DNA from: Psychrobacillus sp. FSL K6-2836
Lineage (GTDB): Bacteria; Bacillota; Bacilli; Bacillales_A; Planococcaceae
DNA: 64,000 bases
Reading direction: 5' to 3'
NCBI RefSeq assembly: GCF_038003085.1
Contig: NZ_JBBOOM010000001.1
Location: forward strand, 3,782,001-3,846,000
Below, piece after piece: positions 17,016-26,595 of this stretch. Below the pieces are notes generated by a model, which saw only the letters and a list, made by a program, of their open reading frames with translations, was not told where the DNA came from and searched no databases. Each line of letters starts with the position of its first letter. Within the stretch, counting starts at the first letter, position 1. Both the position numbers and the translations under genes were made by a program.

Positions 17016-17780
17016 ATGAAACGTATTGAATCTCCTCAAAATTCTTTAGTAAAGCATTGGAAAAAACTATTAAGTGTTAGAAAAGAACGCGACAAAACAG
17101 GCGAATTCATTATGGAAGGGTATCATTTAGTAGAAGAAGCTATAAAGCAAAAAGAAAATGTACTCACCATCATGATAAGTGATACAGCAGAAGTTCCAGG
17201 CAATTGGGAGATTGAGAATATAGAAGTTGTAGAAATAAATGACTTGATAAAAAAAGAGCTAGCTGAAACCGAGCATACGCAAGGAATATTTGCGCATTGC
17301 AAGCAACAAACTGTGAATGAAGAAGAATATGTTAACTGGAATCGTCTATTATTAGTAGATGCTGTGCAGGATCCGGGAAATATCGGCACAATGATTCGTA
17401 CTGCAGATGCAGCGGGAATTGATGCTGTTATTCTTGGAAAAGGATCTGCAGATGCCTATAATTCGAAAACTTTGCGTTCCGCACAGGGATCTCACTTTCA
17501 TTTGCCAATCATTAAAGGAGATCTCTCTGATTGGGTAGAGAAATTGAAAGAACGAAAAGTAACAGTTTATGGTACAGCGTTTGAAAATTCTACACCTTTT
17601 AATGAAGTGAAAAAAGAAGAATCATTTGCGTTAATCGTCGGAAATGAAGGAAGCGGTATTAATACCGAACTTCTCGGGCAAACTGACCAAAATATTATTG
17701 TTCCTTTATTAGGACAAGCAGAATCATTAAACGTTGCAGTAGCTACGGGAATTCTGTTATATGGACTTACATTAAAATAA
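17016..17780 (+). CDS. ysgA: SpoU/TrmH-family rRNA 2'-O-methyltransferase (YsgA)
   Basis: A 254-residue enzyme with an N-terminal L30e-like substrate-binding domain (about 1-100) and the SPOUT methyltransferase domain. The three SPOUT motifs are present: LVDAVQDPGNIGTMIRTADA, VGNEGSGI and AESLNVAVATGILLYG. It uses SAM to methylate ribose in RNA, probably rRNA. The frame is open further upstream, but the AGGCGG site supports MKRIESPQ, which matches the start of B. subtilis YsgA. Confidence 0.92.
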   Translation: MKRIESPQNSLVKHWKKLLSVRKERDKTGEFIMEGYHLVEEAIKQKENVLTIMISDTAEVPGNWEIENIEVVEINDLIKKELAETEHTQGIFAHCKQQTVNEEEYVNWNRLLLVDAVQDPGNIGTMIRTADAAGIDAVILGKGSADAYNSKTLRSAQGSHFHLPIIKGDLSDWVEKLKERKVTVYGTAFENSTPFNEVKKEESFALIVGNEGSGINTELLGQTDQNIIVPLLGQAESLNVAVATGILLYGLTLK

Positions 17781-17813
17781 TTTTAGACCATGTTATCTAA
17801 TTGTTAATTGTTT

Positions 17814-17853
17814 ATTGATTGGAGTGGAAAGCGTCCGCCTGGAACTGAAATAC
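17814..17853. repeat. Minimal module A remnant
   Basis: GATTGGAGTGGAAAGCGTCC followed by GCCTGGAACTGAAATA is the outer end of a minus-orientation module A with the whole fold-back centre missing. The same junction (GGAGcG joined to GAAAGCGTCCGCC) recurs at 42829-42862. Confidence 0.7.
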
Positions 17854-17918
17854 CACTTTGTAGTTGTGCGCAAATGTAGTAGTACTATTATTTTTATATA
17901 TTTCTGAATAAATCAGAC

Positions 17919-17947
17919 TTGAAGAAAAATGTAAAAGTCCGTATAAT
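17919..17947 (+). promoter_or_regulatory. Sigma-A promoter of the pheST leader
   Basis: TTGAAG at 17919-17924, a 17-base spacer and a perfect TATAAT at 17942-17947, a short distance upstream of the T-box leader. Confidence 0.8.
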
Positions 17948-17954
17948 GGATATA

Positions 17955-18216
17955 ATTTGATAGATAAAAGCTGTAATCGGGAAAAGTATATATGATCATT
18001 CGAAATAGAGGGATTTTACACCTTGACTGAAAGTGTAAATGGAGAATGCATATAGAAGTTCACCCCGTTAGCTGCCACCGGGACCAGCAATTGCTGTAAA
18101 GGTGTGCCGGTGTAGAGCCGTTAGTCGAATTGAGTGATTGCACTTATTTTTGTGCAATAATCAGGGTGGTACCGCGAAATTAGTCCTCGTCCCTTTTATA
18201 GGGGCGGGGATTTTTT
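17955..18216 (+). promoter_or_regulatory. T-box riboswitch for phenylalanyl-tRNA, with terminator
   Basis: The leader contains stem I with a TTC specifier codon at 18059-18061 (phenylalanine) and the conserved T-box AGGGTGGTACCGCG at 18163-18176. The terminator has arms TCCTCGTCCC (18184-18193) and GGGGCGGGGA (18201-18210) and ends in TTTTTT. Uncharged tRNA-Phe pairs with the specifier and with the TGGT bulge to stabilise the antiterminator, so pheST is read when phenylalanine is short. The specifier matches the downstream gene. Confidence 0.95.
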
Positions 18217-18224
18217 ATTGTTTA

Positions 18225-18350
18225 ATATTAATCAGCCAAAAACATGCTAATTTAAATTAAACAACCTCCGACGGATGTCACAGATTTTGTAAAGGAGTTT
18301 ATCGAGGCAAGCTGGATACAAAATCTGGACGCAAATCCAAGGCGAATTTG
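18225..18350 (+). repeat. Family D structured repeat in the pheS 5' untranslated region
   Basis: Between the T-box terminator and the pheS ribosome binding site lies CCTCCGACGGATGTCACAG. Its long stem is CAGATTTTGTA (18281-18291) with TACAAAATCTG (18317-18327), followed by a small hairpin CAAAT/ATTTG (18332-18350). The same arrangement precedes fadR at 38914-39066 with different but still paired stem ends. It must be transcribed as part of the pheST mRNA. Function unknown. Confidence 0.75.
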
Positions 18351-18374
18351 AATGAAAAGGAGAGAGTATTACAC

Positions 18375-19412
18375 ATGGAAGCACAACTTCAACAGTTAAA
18401 AGAAGAAGTATTACAAAAAATTGCGGCTTCAGGCACAGTCAAAGAACTAAATGACGTACGTGTTGCCTACTTAGGAAAAAAAGGTCCGATTACGGATCTA
18501 CTAAAAGGAATGGGCAAACTTCCCGCAGAAGAACGTCCGAAAATGGGTGCACTAGTAAATGTAGTACGTGAAGAAGTAACTACTGTATTGGAAGCACGTA
18601 TGACTTTACTTCAAGAACAGGCTATTAATGAACAACTAGAAAAAGAATCGATTGATGTAACATTACCGGGTCGTCCAGTGAAGACCGGAAACCATCACCC
18701 ACTTACTCGAGTAGTAGAGGAGATTGAAGATTTATTTATAAGTATGGGCTATGAAATAGCGGAAGGTCCAGAAGTGGAGAAAGACTATTACAATTTCGAA
18801 GCGTTGAATTTACCAAAAGGTCATCCAGCTCGTGATATGCAGGATTCTTTCTATATTTCGGAAGATATTCTTTTACGTACACATACGTCTCCAGTTCAAG
18901 CACGTACGATGGAAGCAAAAGAAGGTCAACCGATTAAAATTATTTGTCCAGGTAAAGTGTATCGTCGTGATAATGATGACGCGACTCATTCACATCAATT
19001 TACACAAATTGAAGGACTGGTAATTGGTGAAAATATTCGCATGAGCGATCTTAAAGGTACTCTTTCGATATTTGCAAAGAAAATGTTCGGGGACGATCGT
19101 GAAATTCGTCTACGTCCAAGCTTTTTCCCATTCACGGAGCCTTCTGTGGAAATGGATATTTCTTGCTTCAAATGTGGTGGCGATGGCTGTAATGTTTGTA
19201 AGAAAACAGGGTGGATTGAAATTTTAGGCGCTGGTATGGTTCATCCAAACGTTTTAGAAATGGCTGGGTATGATTCTAAAAAGCTTTCTGGCTTTGCATT
19301 TGGTATGGGTCCAGAGCGTATTGCAATGTTGAAATATGGAGTGGAAGATATTCGTCATTTCTATACGAATGATGTGCGTTTCTTAACGCAATTCCACCGA
19401 ACAGAAGTGTAA
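18375..19412 (+). CDS. pheS: Phenylalanyl-tRNA synthetase alpha subunit
   Basis: A 345-residue catalytic subunit. An N-terminal coiled coil (about 1-90) for tRNA is followed by the class II core, with the motif 2 region [20 protein letters not shown], the cysteine-bearing [16 protein letters not shown] typical of bacillar PheS, and motif 3 [13 protein letters not shown]. It charges tRNA-Phe as an alpha2-beta2 enzyme with PheT. An upstream in-frame ATG exists, but AAGGAGAG at 18357-18364 sets the start used here. The gene is controlled by the T-box leader. Confidence 0.98.
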   Translation: MEAQLQQLKEEVLQKIAASGTVKELNDVRVAYLGKKGPITDLLKGMGKLPAEERPKMGALVNVVREEVTTVLEARMTLLQEQAINEQLEKESIDVTLPGRPVKTGNHHPLTRVVEEIEDLFISMGYEIAEGPEVEKDYYNFEALNLPKGHPARDMQDSFYISEDILLRTHTSPVQARTMEAKEGQPIKIICPGKVYRRDNDDATHSHQFTQIEGLVIGENIRMSDLKGTLSIFAKKMFGDDREIRLRPSFFPFTEPSVEMDISCFKCGGDGCNVCKKTGWIEILGAGMVHPNVLEMAGYDSKKLSGFAFGMGPERIAMLKYGVEDIRHFYTNDVRFLTQFHRTEV

Positions 19413-19425
19413 GGAGGAATATGAT

Positions 19426-21837
19426 ATGTTAGTTTCGACGAAATGGTTATCAGAATATGTAAATACACAAGGATTAGATCCAAAAGATTTAGGAGAAAAG
19501 ATCACACGCTCAGGTATCGAAGTAGATGCTGTGATTGATCGTTCTCAAGGAATGACAAATGTTGTCGTTGGTTATGTGAAAGAAAAAGTGAAGCACCCAG
19601 AAGCAGATAAACTGAATATTTGTCAGGTAGATGTTGGGGAAGAAACTACACAAATTATTTGTGGGGCACCAAATGTAGATGCAGGGCAAAAAGTAATCGT
19701 TGCTCGTCCAGGAGCAGTACTTCCAGGCGGTATGAAGATAAAAAAAGCGAAGCTTCGCGGGGAAGAATCGAATGGTATGATTTGTTCTCTTCAAGAATTA
19801 GGGATTGAAGGACGCCTTGTTTCTAAAGCATATGCAGATGGGATTTATGTTCTTCCGGAAAAAGCAGTTCCTGGAGAAAGTGTTCTTCCATTGCTAGGTT
19901 TAGATGATGTTGTTTTAGAGCTTGGTTTGACACCTAACCGTTCGGATGCATTAAGTATGCTTGGCGTAGCTTATGAAGTTGGAGCTATTTTATCTGAGGA
20001 TATGAAATATCCAGAAGCAAGCTATTCTGAAAGTAATGAAAAAGCATCGGATTACTTAAATCTGAAAGTAGATGCAATCGAAGAAAATCCAATGTATATT
20101 GCTAAAGTTGTGAAAAATATTCAAGTAAAAGAATCACCACTTTGGTTACAGAATCGTTTAATGGCAGCTGGAGTACGTCCACATAATAATGTAGTTGACA
20201 TAACGAACTACGTACTAATGGAATATGGTCAACCACTTCATGCATTTGACTATGACCGGCTAGAAACAAAAGAAATTGTTGTTCGTCTTGCGAGTGAAGG
20301 AGAAAAAATTGTTACCCTTGATGATCAAGAACGTACTTTGAAATCAAATCACTTAGTTATTACAAATGGCAATGAGCCAGTTGCAATTGCGGGTGTCATG
20401 GGTGGAGCAAATTCGGAAGTTCACGATGGAACTACGACCGTTGTAATCGAGTCAGCATACTTTGCAAGTGGCTCTGTTCGTCAAACATCGAAAGATCATA
20501 ATTTACGCAGTGATGCTAGTGCACGTTTTGAAAAAGGGGTAGACCCAAATCGTGTAATTCTTGCAGCAGAGCGTGCAGCAAGTCTTCTTGCAGAGCTTGC
20601 AGGAGGAGAAGTGTTAGCGGGATCTGTAATTGTTGATGAGCTAGACAAAACTCCTGCAGAAGTGATTGTATCTCCAGACTTTATCAACAATCGTTTAGGG
20701 ATGAAAATTTCTTTAGAGGATATGACATCTATTTTATCTAGATTAAAATTTGACTATCAAGCTGCAAACGGTCTCTTATATATTAAAGCACCGACTCGTC
20801 GCCAAGATATTAAAATTGAAGAAGATATAATTGAAGAAATTGCACGTATGTATGGCTATGATGAAATTCCAATGACACTACCAGTGGAGGAATCCAAGCC
20901 AGGCGGTCTAACATCTTATCAGGCAAAACGTCGTCAAGTACGTGCCTACTTAGAAGGTGCAGGATTATACCAAGCAATTACGTATTCATTAACTTCTAAA
21001 GAAATGTCTCAAAAATTTGCGTTAGAAACAGCCACGGTAACAGAATTGTTAATGCCGATGAGTGAAGAACGAAGCATACTTCGCCAAAGTTTAATCCCGC
21101 ATTTACTGGAAGCTGTTACCTATAATACAGCCCGTCAAGCAGATACGGTAGCACTGTATGAAGTAGGCTCTGTTTTCTTAGGTGAAACTGATTCTGGATT
21201 ACCTCATGAACAAGAACATCTAGCAGCAGTAATCTCTGGTAAATGGTTAGACCATAGCTGGCAAGGTGAGAAAAAAGCAGTTGATTTCTTTGTATTAAAA
21301 GGAATTGTGGAAGGATTAATGGAGCTTCTCGGACATACAAGTGAGCTTACATTTGAACGTGCAGTAGTAGATGGTTTACATCCTGGACGCACAGCTTCTA
21401 TCAAATTGTCTGGAGAAAAAATCGGGTTAATCGCTCAATTACACCCATCTGAGCAAAAAGATCGTGATTTAAAAGAAACGTATGTGTTGGAAATGGATTT
21501 AGCAAAAGTGCTAAATAAATCAGTAGAAGCATTGTATTATGCACCAGTATCTAAATTCCCTTCTATTACACGTGATATTGCCTTAGTTGTAGATAGTGAA
21601 AAAGCAACCGGGGAACTTCAAGCGATTATCCACTTATCTGGTGGTAGATTATTAAAAGGTGTACATCTATTCGATCTATATGAAGGAGAAAAAATGGAAC
21701 CAGGTAAAAAGTCGGTTGCATTCTCCCTAACATACTTTGACCCAGAGCGTACCCTTACAGACGAAGAAGTAGTAAATGCACATAACAAAGTTTTAAAAGC
21801 ACTTGCAGAACAAGCGGGAGCGGAGTTAAGAGGATAA
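19426..21837 (+). CDS. pheT: Phenylalanyl-tRNA synthetase beta subunit
   Basis: An 803-residue subunit of normal length. It has a tRNA-binding OB domain (about 40-150, VVVGYVKEKVKHPEADKL), the B3/B4 editing domain (about 210-385), a B5 domain (about 405-475), a catalytic-like core and the C-terminal anticodon-binding FDX-ACB domain (about 710-803, YAPVSKFPSITRDIALVVD). It edits mischarged Tyr-tRNA-Phe. It lies 13 bases after pheS with a GGAGG site, so the two are one operon. Confidence 0.98.
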   Translation: MLVSTKWLSEYVNTQGLDPKDLGEKITRSGIEVDAVIDRSQGMTNVVVGYVKEKVKHPEADKLNICQVDVGEETTQIICGAPNVDAGQKVIVARPGAVLPGGMKIKKAKLRGEESNGMICSLQELGIEGRLVSKAYADGIYVLPEKAVPGESVLPLLGLDDVVLELGLTPNRSDALSMLGVAYEVGAILSEDMKYPEASYSESNEKASDYLNLKVDAIEENPMYIAKVVKNIQVKESPLWLQNRLMAAGVRPHNNVVDITNYVLMEYGQPLHAFDYDRLETKEIVVRLASEGEKIVTLDDQERTLKSNHLVITNGNEPVAIAGVMGGANSEVHDGTTTVVIESAYFASGSVRQTSKDHNLRSDASARFEKGVDPNRVILAAERAASLLAELAGGEVLAGSVIVDELDKTPAEVIVSPDFINNRLGMKISLEDMTSILSRLKFDYQAANGLLYIKAPTRRQDIKIEEDIIEEIARMYGYDEIPMTLPVEESKPGGLTSYQAKRRQVRAYLEGAGLYQAITYSLTSKEMSQKFALETATVTELLMPMSEERSILRQSLIPHLLEAVTYNTARQADTVALYEVGSVFLGETDSGLPHEQEHLAAVISGKWLDHSWQGEKKAVDFFVLKGIVEGLMELLGHTSELTFERAVVDGLHPGRTASIKLSGEKIGLIAQLHPSEQKDRDLKETYVLEMDLAKVLNKSVEALYYAPVSKFPSITRDIALVVDSEKATGELQAIIHLSGGRLLKGVHLFDLYEGEKMEPGKKSVAFSLTYFDPERTLTDEEVVNAHNKVLKALAEQAGAELRG

Positions 21838-21849
21838 TAGGTAAAAGTT

Positions 21850-21882
21850 GAGCAGCGCCGATTTTAGGTGTTGCTCTTTTTT
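21850..21882 (+). terminator. Intrinsic terminator of pheST
   Basis: A 10-bp stem (GAGCAGCGCC at 21850-21859 with GGTGTTGCTC at 21867-21876, two G-U pairs), then TTTTTT. Confidence 0.88.
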
Positions 21883-21960
21883 ATGGAATTATAAAATATA
21901 TTCAGAATAGTGTTTGAATTGTATGGCGCACAGGGAAGAGAGAAATTAAGGAGGGGTTTG

Positions 21961-23391
21961 ATGGGTTTAAGCTTTTGGACATGGACATTGACTATAGTAT
22001 TATCCTTATTCTTTATAGTAATGTCGTTTTTCTTTAAAAAGAAGGCAGATGCTAGTTTCGCTCACTATGCAATAGCGGGTGGGTCGCTACCTTTTTTCTT
22101 ATTACTATTCACGGATATTGCTACGATTATGGGTGTTGGGAATTTTGTTGGTCACTCTTCCAAGGGTTATGAGATTGGAATAGCTAATATTCCTTTTGTA
22201 GTTGGAGAGCAGGGGGCAAAGATACTATTTGCTTTAGTTTTTGCAGGGTTTGCAGCAAAATTTACATATAAAACGTTGGCAGAAATGATAAATGATTTAA
22301 TCGTGCGAGATCGCATTACTCGCAGTCTAGTTGCTATTTTGACTTCATCCATAATGATAGCATGGGTCAGTGGACAGGCAATGGGGATGGGGGCTTTGTT
22401 TTCAACCTTTACTGGTGCTGAACCTGTTCTAATGATTTTAGTGTTTTCTGCAGTATTTATTATTTATACAGCAGTAGGGGGGATGTATTCAGTAGTATGG
22501 ACTGATCTCATACAAGGAGGGATTCTCATTGCTATAGCAGTGTGGTTCTATTTTCAAGTATTTGATCGTATTGACTTTAGTTATGCAAATTTGAAAACCG
22601 GGTTAGCTGAAGTCGGTTCAAGTGAACTCGTTCAGATGAATCTATCTGTAATGGAGGTTGTAACACTTTTTGTGACAGGAACTTTAGGAATATTAGCTGC
22701 TCAAGTTTATTGGCAACGTTGCTTTGCGTCTAAAAGTTCAAAGTCAGCAAGTCGTGCTATGCTGGTAAGTGGTATTGTAGCAATTATCTTTACGACTCTA
22801 GCAACAATTAGTGGATTAGTAGTTAAGCTTCAAAATCCAACTCTCGATGCGGATAATGCTATTTCGTGGTTAATATTAGAAGAAATGACACAATTAGCTG
22901 CTCTAGCTTTCTTTATCATGATTTTCATGGCTGCTATCTCAAGTGCGTCATCATTACTTCATTCAGCTGCTGTTGTAATCATCAATGATTTAGTTATTCC
23001 GAATATAAAGGAAAAGACGGATTTGTATTACCTCAAGTTAACAAGAGTTAGTGTAGTTGTATTTGGCATACTCACTATTGTAACTGCTATTTGGGCGGAT
23101 TCTATAATTGATTTATTTTCTCTAGCATACTCTATGGCCGGGGGAGGAGTGGTACCTGTATTAATTGTAGGATTAATCTGGAAAAGTAAGAGAAACTCTA
23201 CTTTTGTTATGGGTATGAAGAATAGTAAAGTTTCTGTTTGTGGTGCTCGAATCGGTATAATCTCTGGGGCAATTGTCTCTTTAATATTAGGTGTTTTATG
23301 GGGGGTACTTGCGTCTGTAATATTGACAATATTGTTTTCTAAACTATTACCTTCAGAAGATATTATGATTGGTTCGAGAGAAATGAGTTAA
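21961..23391 (+). CDS. Sodium:solute symporter family protein
   Basis: A 476-residue protein with about 12-13 membrane segments and SSS-family features (AIAGGSLPFFLLLFTDIATI near the N-terminus, then AVGGMYSVVWTDLIQGG). The family couples Na+ to uptake of sugars, amino acids, pantothenate or organic acids; the substrate cannot be told here. The AAGGAGGGG site fixes the ATG at 21961. It is a single-gene unit between pheST and a bidirectional terminator, an insertion relative to the B. subtilis order. Confidence 0.85.
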   Translation: MGLSFWTWTLTIVLSLFFIVMSFFFKKKADASFAHYAIAGGSLPFFLLLFTDIATIMGVGNFVGHSSKGYEIGIANIPFVVGEQGAKILFALVFAGFAAKFTYKTLAEMINDLIVRDRITRSLVAILTSSIMIAWVSGQAMGMGALFSTFTGAEPVLMILVFSAVFIIYTAVGGMYSVVWTDLIQGGILIAIAVWFYFQVFDRIDFSYANLKTGLAEVGSSELVQMNLSVMEVVTLFVTGTLGILAAQVYWQRCFASKSSKSASRAMLVSGIVAIIFTTLATISGLVVKLQNPTLDADNAISWLILEEMTQLAALAFFIMIFMAAISSASSLLHSAAVVIINDLVIPNIKEKTDLYYLKLTRVSVVVFGILTIVTAIWADSIIDLFSLAYSMAGGGVVPVLIVGLIWKSKRNSTFVMGMKNSKVSVCGARIGIISGAIVSLILGVLWGVLASVILTILFSKLLPSEDIMIGSREMS

Positions 23392-23397
23392 TATAGC

Positions 23398-23434
23398 AAA
23401 ATGAAACCCTGCATTTTACGCAGGGTTTCATTTT
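23398..23434. terminator. Bidirectional terminator
   Basis: A 15-bp perfect stem (AAAATGAAACCCTGC with GCAGGGTTTCATTTT) with A- and T-rich ends. It serves the symporter on the plus strand and the small gene ending at 23428 on the minus strand. Confidence 0.88.
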
Positions 23435-23622
23435 GGAGAAATTTGTTTCTGATTAATCCACCAATCAATATGATCCAAATTAAAGACGATCATATTTGCC
23501 ATTGGTTTTAAGTGAGGAATCTCTTTGTTCATGATTAAATCGTTTATTTCCTCTTCAGTAAGTGGGTATCCAACTGTATCTAAATAAGAAGATAACTTTT
23601 TTACCCCATAGGCTCTTCTCAA
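23428..23622 (-). CDS. Small conserved-looking protein, function unknown
   Basis: A 64-residue protein (MRRAYGVKKLSSYLDTVGYP, then LTEEEINDLIMNKEIPHLKP and FNLDHIDWWINQ). It has the outline of an excisionase-like winged helix: a helical reader region, a short 'KEIPHL' turn and a final 'DWWI' helix. That reading is tentative. The start is TTG, set by a strong GGGAGGTGA six bases upstream, so translation is likely real. It is a lone gene on the minus strand sharing a terminator with the symporter. Confidence 0.6.
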   Translation of the reverse strand: MRRAYGVKKLSSYLDTVGYPLTEEEINDLIMNKEIPHLKPMANMIVFNLDHIDWWINQKQISPK

Positions 23623-23727
23623 TTAATCACCTCCCACCAAAATCTCTTCCTGTAAATAAAGAAAGTTTAGTAAAAGGTACTAATTTTAAGTCTATGTATT
23701 TTTAATACCCATTTTTAAAGAAAATAA

Positions 23728-24873
23728 TCATACATGAACTTTTCGCTTTCGAATAGTCAACAGTAAACCAAATACAACTCCTATGAAGGACAACGCTGAA
23801 ATGATGAAGTAAAATGAATGTCCTCCAAACTCTTTGTAAAGGGATCCACCTGCATAAGAAGCAATAATGCTAGATAATCCAAAAAATAATAATGCTAGAA
23901 CAGTTTGTCCCGTAGCACGCCATTCCTTTGGCATAATATTATACAAGTACTGAATTGCAGCAGTGTAAAAAATAGGGAATGTTAGCATTTGCAATAATTG
24001 TAGGATAGTTAGAGTAACAGGACTAGTTACATAACCTGATATAAAAAAACGTAAAAAGTAAAAGAAGGTGGCAATCGTAATGATCTCCAACTCCTTACCT
24101 TTTCTTAGCCACCAAAAACTAAGCGCAAAGATAATGATTTCACTAGTAGCTGCCAAGAAAAAGGCGATTCCCACTAAGGATGTATCTCCCCCAAGTGCTT
24201 TAATATGAATCCCTAAAAACGTATCATTCATACGAGCAGGAACGGAGCTTACGAAGACTAATGCTAAAAACAGAAGCATTTCTTTGTTTCGTAATACTTG
24301 TTTTAACCCCTTCATGGTCACTGGTTTAGCAGAGGCTTGTATATCAGGCATGAACCAAACAATTCCTAACGATAGAAGTCCCAATAAAACAAATAAAATC
24401 GATAGACTGCTCACCCCAAAATAATCCATCGTAAACCCAGCTATTAAAGACAAAACTGCATAGCCAAGCGCTCCATATGTGCGAATGGAACCATAGCTAA
24501 TCCGAGCCATCTCCGAAACGGTGAAATTTAAGCTCTCTGTTAATGGATCAAGTGGCATGAGGAAAAAATACACTAGCAATGCAAAGATAATTAGTAAAAC
24601 AAAGCTATCGAAGTTAAATAAAAAGTAACCCGAAACTGCAGTCAAACATACAAGTATTAGCATGACCTTTCGGATAGTTTTTGTTTTATCACTGATGAAT
24701 CCCCATAAAGGTTGTGCAAATAACGTCACAAACCCCCCAGTTCCAATGATTATTCCAATTTCACTCGTGGATAATCCTTGTTCAGCTAAATACACAGGTA
24801 AAAAAGGAATAAAGAGTGCAAGTAAACCAAAAAATAAAAAGTTATATCCTTTTAATAAAACATGTACCTTCAA
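23728..24873 (-). CDS. Major facilitator superfamily transporter
   Basis: A 381-residue, 12-span permease with the MFS loop between spans 2 and 3 (GFVTLFAQPLWGFISDKTKT). The pattern LPVYLAEQGLSTSEIGIIIG resembles the PPP/HcaT-like branch of MFS. Substrate unknown. The start codon is TTG (TTGAAGGTACATG), placed seven bases after AAGGAG. It stands alone on the minus strand. Confidence 0.85.
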   Translation of the reverse strand: MKVHVLLKGYNFLFFGLLALFIPFLPVYLAEQGLSTSEIGIIIGTGGFVTLFAQPLWGFISDKTKTIRKVMLILVCLTAVSGYFLFNFDSFVLLIIFALLVYFFLMPLDPLTESLNFTVSEMARISYGSIRTYGALGYAVLSLIAGFTMDYFGVSSLSILFVLLGLLSLGIVWFMPDIQASAKPVTMKGLKQVLRNKEMLLFLALVFVSSVPARMNDTFLGIHIKALGGDTSLVGIAFFLAATSEIIIFALSFWWLRKGKELEIITIATFFYFLRFFISGYVTSPVTLTILQLLQMLTFPIFYTAAIQYLYNIMPKEWRATGQTVLALLFFGLSSIIASYAGGSLYKEFGGHSFYFIISALSFIGVVFGLLLTIRKRKVHV

Positions 24874-25043
24874 ATAAATTCTCCTTAAGTAAAACCGTAA
24901 TGATACCCTTCATTGTAACTGATTTAATCAGGAATTTGTATGGATTAATAGGAATAATACTAAATTCAGATATTTAAATTAGAAAGAGGAAAAAAATCAT
25001 TTTTAAGAGAATATAAAAAGTAATGAAGTTTGGGGGTGATTTG

Positions 25044-25277
25044 GTGGATGGAATAGACAAAAGAAATCGTTTAGATGAAAACCCTTTTAGTTATAAGATT
25101 TCTAAGGATAATACGGTTTTCATAGAATTTCATGGGAAGCGTGTGAAAATATTAAAAGCCAAAGAGGCAGATAAGTTTTTAAAAAGAATAGAAGAGGCAG
25201 AAAATGATAAGGAACAGCAATTAATCTTAGCAAAAATCACTGGGAACTTTAAACGTGGAAATGAGCGAAAAAAATAG
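25044..25277 (+). CDS. Conserved hypothetical protein of Bacillales
   Basis: A 77-residue charged protein (MDGIDKRNRLDENPFSYKIS, then VFIEFHGKRVKILKAKEADK and AKITGNFKRGNE). I recall close relatives across Bacillus with the same ENPFSY and TGNFKRGNE blocks, always without assigned function. The frame opens with an ATG at 25023, but GGGGGTGA fits the GTG at 25044 better. No partner genes are evident. Confidence 0.65.
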   Translation: MDGIDKRNRLDENPFSYKISKDNTVFIEFHGKRVKILKAKEADKFLKRIEEAENDKEQQLILAKITGNFKRGNERKK

Positions 25278-25475
25278 AAAATGTGCTAAAGAGATGTTAA
25301 GAAGATACGGCAATCACTTGATAGGAAATGAATTATTCAAAGAGAGTACACAAATTTTTTTGTAGAGAAAAAAGAATCTACAGGATATATCATATTATTA
25401 AATATGAAAAAGGTTACAGAGTAACTATGGGTATAGCACGGGGCAAAGGATTTGTATTGTAAATGATAATTATAT

Positions 25476-25844
25476 GTGGCTACAGCATTTTCTGATAGGG
25501 AAAAATTTTTCCGTCACTACGATGTTCGATACTTGTGGGGAAATAATGCAGTGTATATTGATATATGTTACGAAATAAGAATCGAAAATTATATTCCTTG
25601 GTGGGATGACTTGTTTCTAGATATTGTCGCATTACTTACAGGAGAAGTTATTCAACACGATGAGGATGAACTGGAAGAAGCGCTTGAAAGTGGAAGTATC
25701 TATCATAAAATGTATGATTTAGCAAGAGTTGTGGCAACTAGAATTGCTACATGTATTAATGAAGAGCAATTTAAGTTGCTTGGTTTTTCGAAGGTCCTTA
25801 AAGAATTGTTAGAAGAATATTTGCAAGAGGTGAAAAATGAATAA
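25476..25844 (+). CDS. Hypothetical protein, possibly lacking its true N-terminus
   Basis: A 122-residue acidic frame (FSDREKFFRHYDVRYLWGNN, ICYEIRIENYIPWWDDLFLD). I do not recognise the family. The only available start is a GTG with no ribosome binding site, and a stop codon lies three codons upstream, so the gene may be truncated or use a weak start. It overlaps the GrpB gene by 8 bases, which argues that at least its 3' end is translated and coupled. Confidence 0.5.
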   Translation: MATAFSDREKFFRHYDVRYLWGNNAVYIDICYEIRIENYIPWWDDLFLDIVALLTGEVIQHDEDELEEALESGSIYHKMYDLARVVATRIATCINEEQFKLLGFSKVLKELLEEYLQEVKNE

Positions 25845-26361
25845 ACGTAAAGTATCAGTAGAAAAGTATTCAACAGATTGGAAGAAAAAGTTTGATGAAG
25901 AAGCAATACTGCTCCAAAAGATTTTTGGTTTAGAAATTCAAATGATTCATCATATTGGAAGCACGTCTGTGAATGGTTTGAGTGCAAAGCCGATTATCGA
26001 TATGATGCCCGTTGTACGAGATATAACAAAAATAGATGCATATAACGAAGCAATGATTGCAATCGGTTATGAACCAAAAGGTGAAAACGGACTTTCTGGT
26101 CGTAGATACTTCCAAAAAGGAGGAGATAATCGGACGCATCATGTACATATTTATGAACTTGGCAATGGTGAAATTGAAAGGCATCTTGCATTTCGAGATT
26201 TTTTGAGAGTGCAACCGGTTATTGCAAAAAAATACGGAGATTTAAAAAAAGCATTAGCGGAGCAATTTCCATATGACATTGACGCCTATATTAATGGAAA
26301 AGAGAAATTAGCCAAGGATATTGAACAACAAGCGATTCATTGGTTTTCTAGAAGAACGTAA
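25837..26361 (+). CDS. GrpB/UPF0157 nucleotidyltransferase-fold protein
   Basis: A 174-residue member of the GrpB family. The MIHHIGSTSVNGLSAKPIID block contains the GS...D motif of the nucleotidyltransferase fold, and later parts read HHVHIYELGNGEIERHLAFRDFLR. Members are linked by annotation to glutamate-rich protein GrpB, with no firm biochemical role. The AGAGGTG site supports the ATG. It overlaps the preceding hypothetical gene. Confidence 0.87.
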   Translation: MNKRKVSVEKYSTDWKKKFDEEAILLQKIFGLEIQMIHHIGSTSVNGLSAKPIIDMMPVVRDITKIDAYNEAMIAIGYEPKGENGLSGRRYFQKGGDNRTHHVHIYELGNGEIERHLAFRDFLRVQPVIAKKYGDLKKALAEQFPYDIDAYINGKEKLAKDIEQQAIHWFSRRT

Positions 26362-26595
26362 TTTTCACCGAGCAAAGCATTTGAATGACTAAGAAGCAAT
26401 GTTTTAGGATTAGATGCCAATTGCTACGATGATTGGAAAGTAAAACTAAAGCGCTAATAAATGGATGGTATAATTGGATACAACTTTCTGAAAGAAATTT
26501 ACCTTGTAATAGGTTTGTATAAACTTAAATTATACTTGTAGTTAGAAGAAGTACAATTAATGGCATTGCTTTTTTAATGAATTTGGAGGGGAAAT

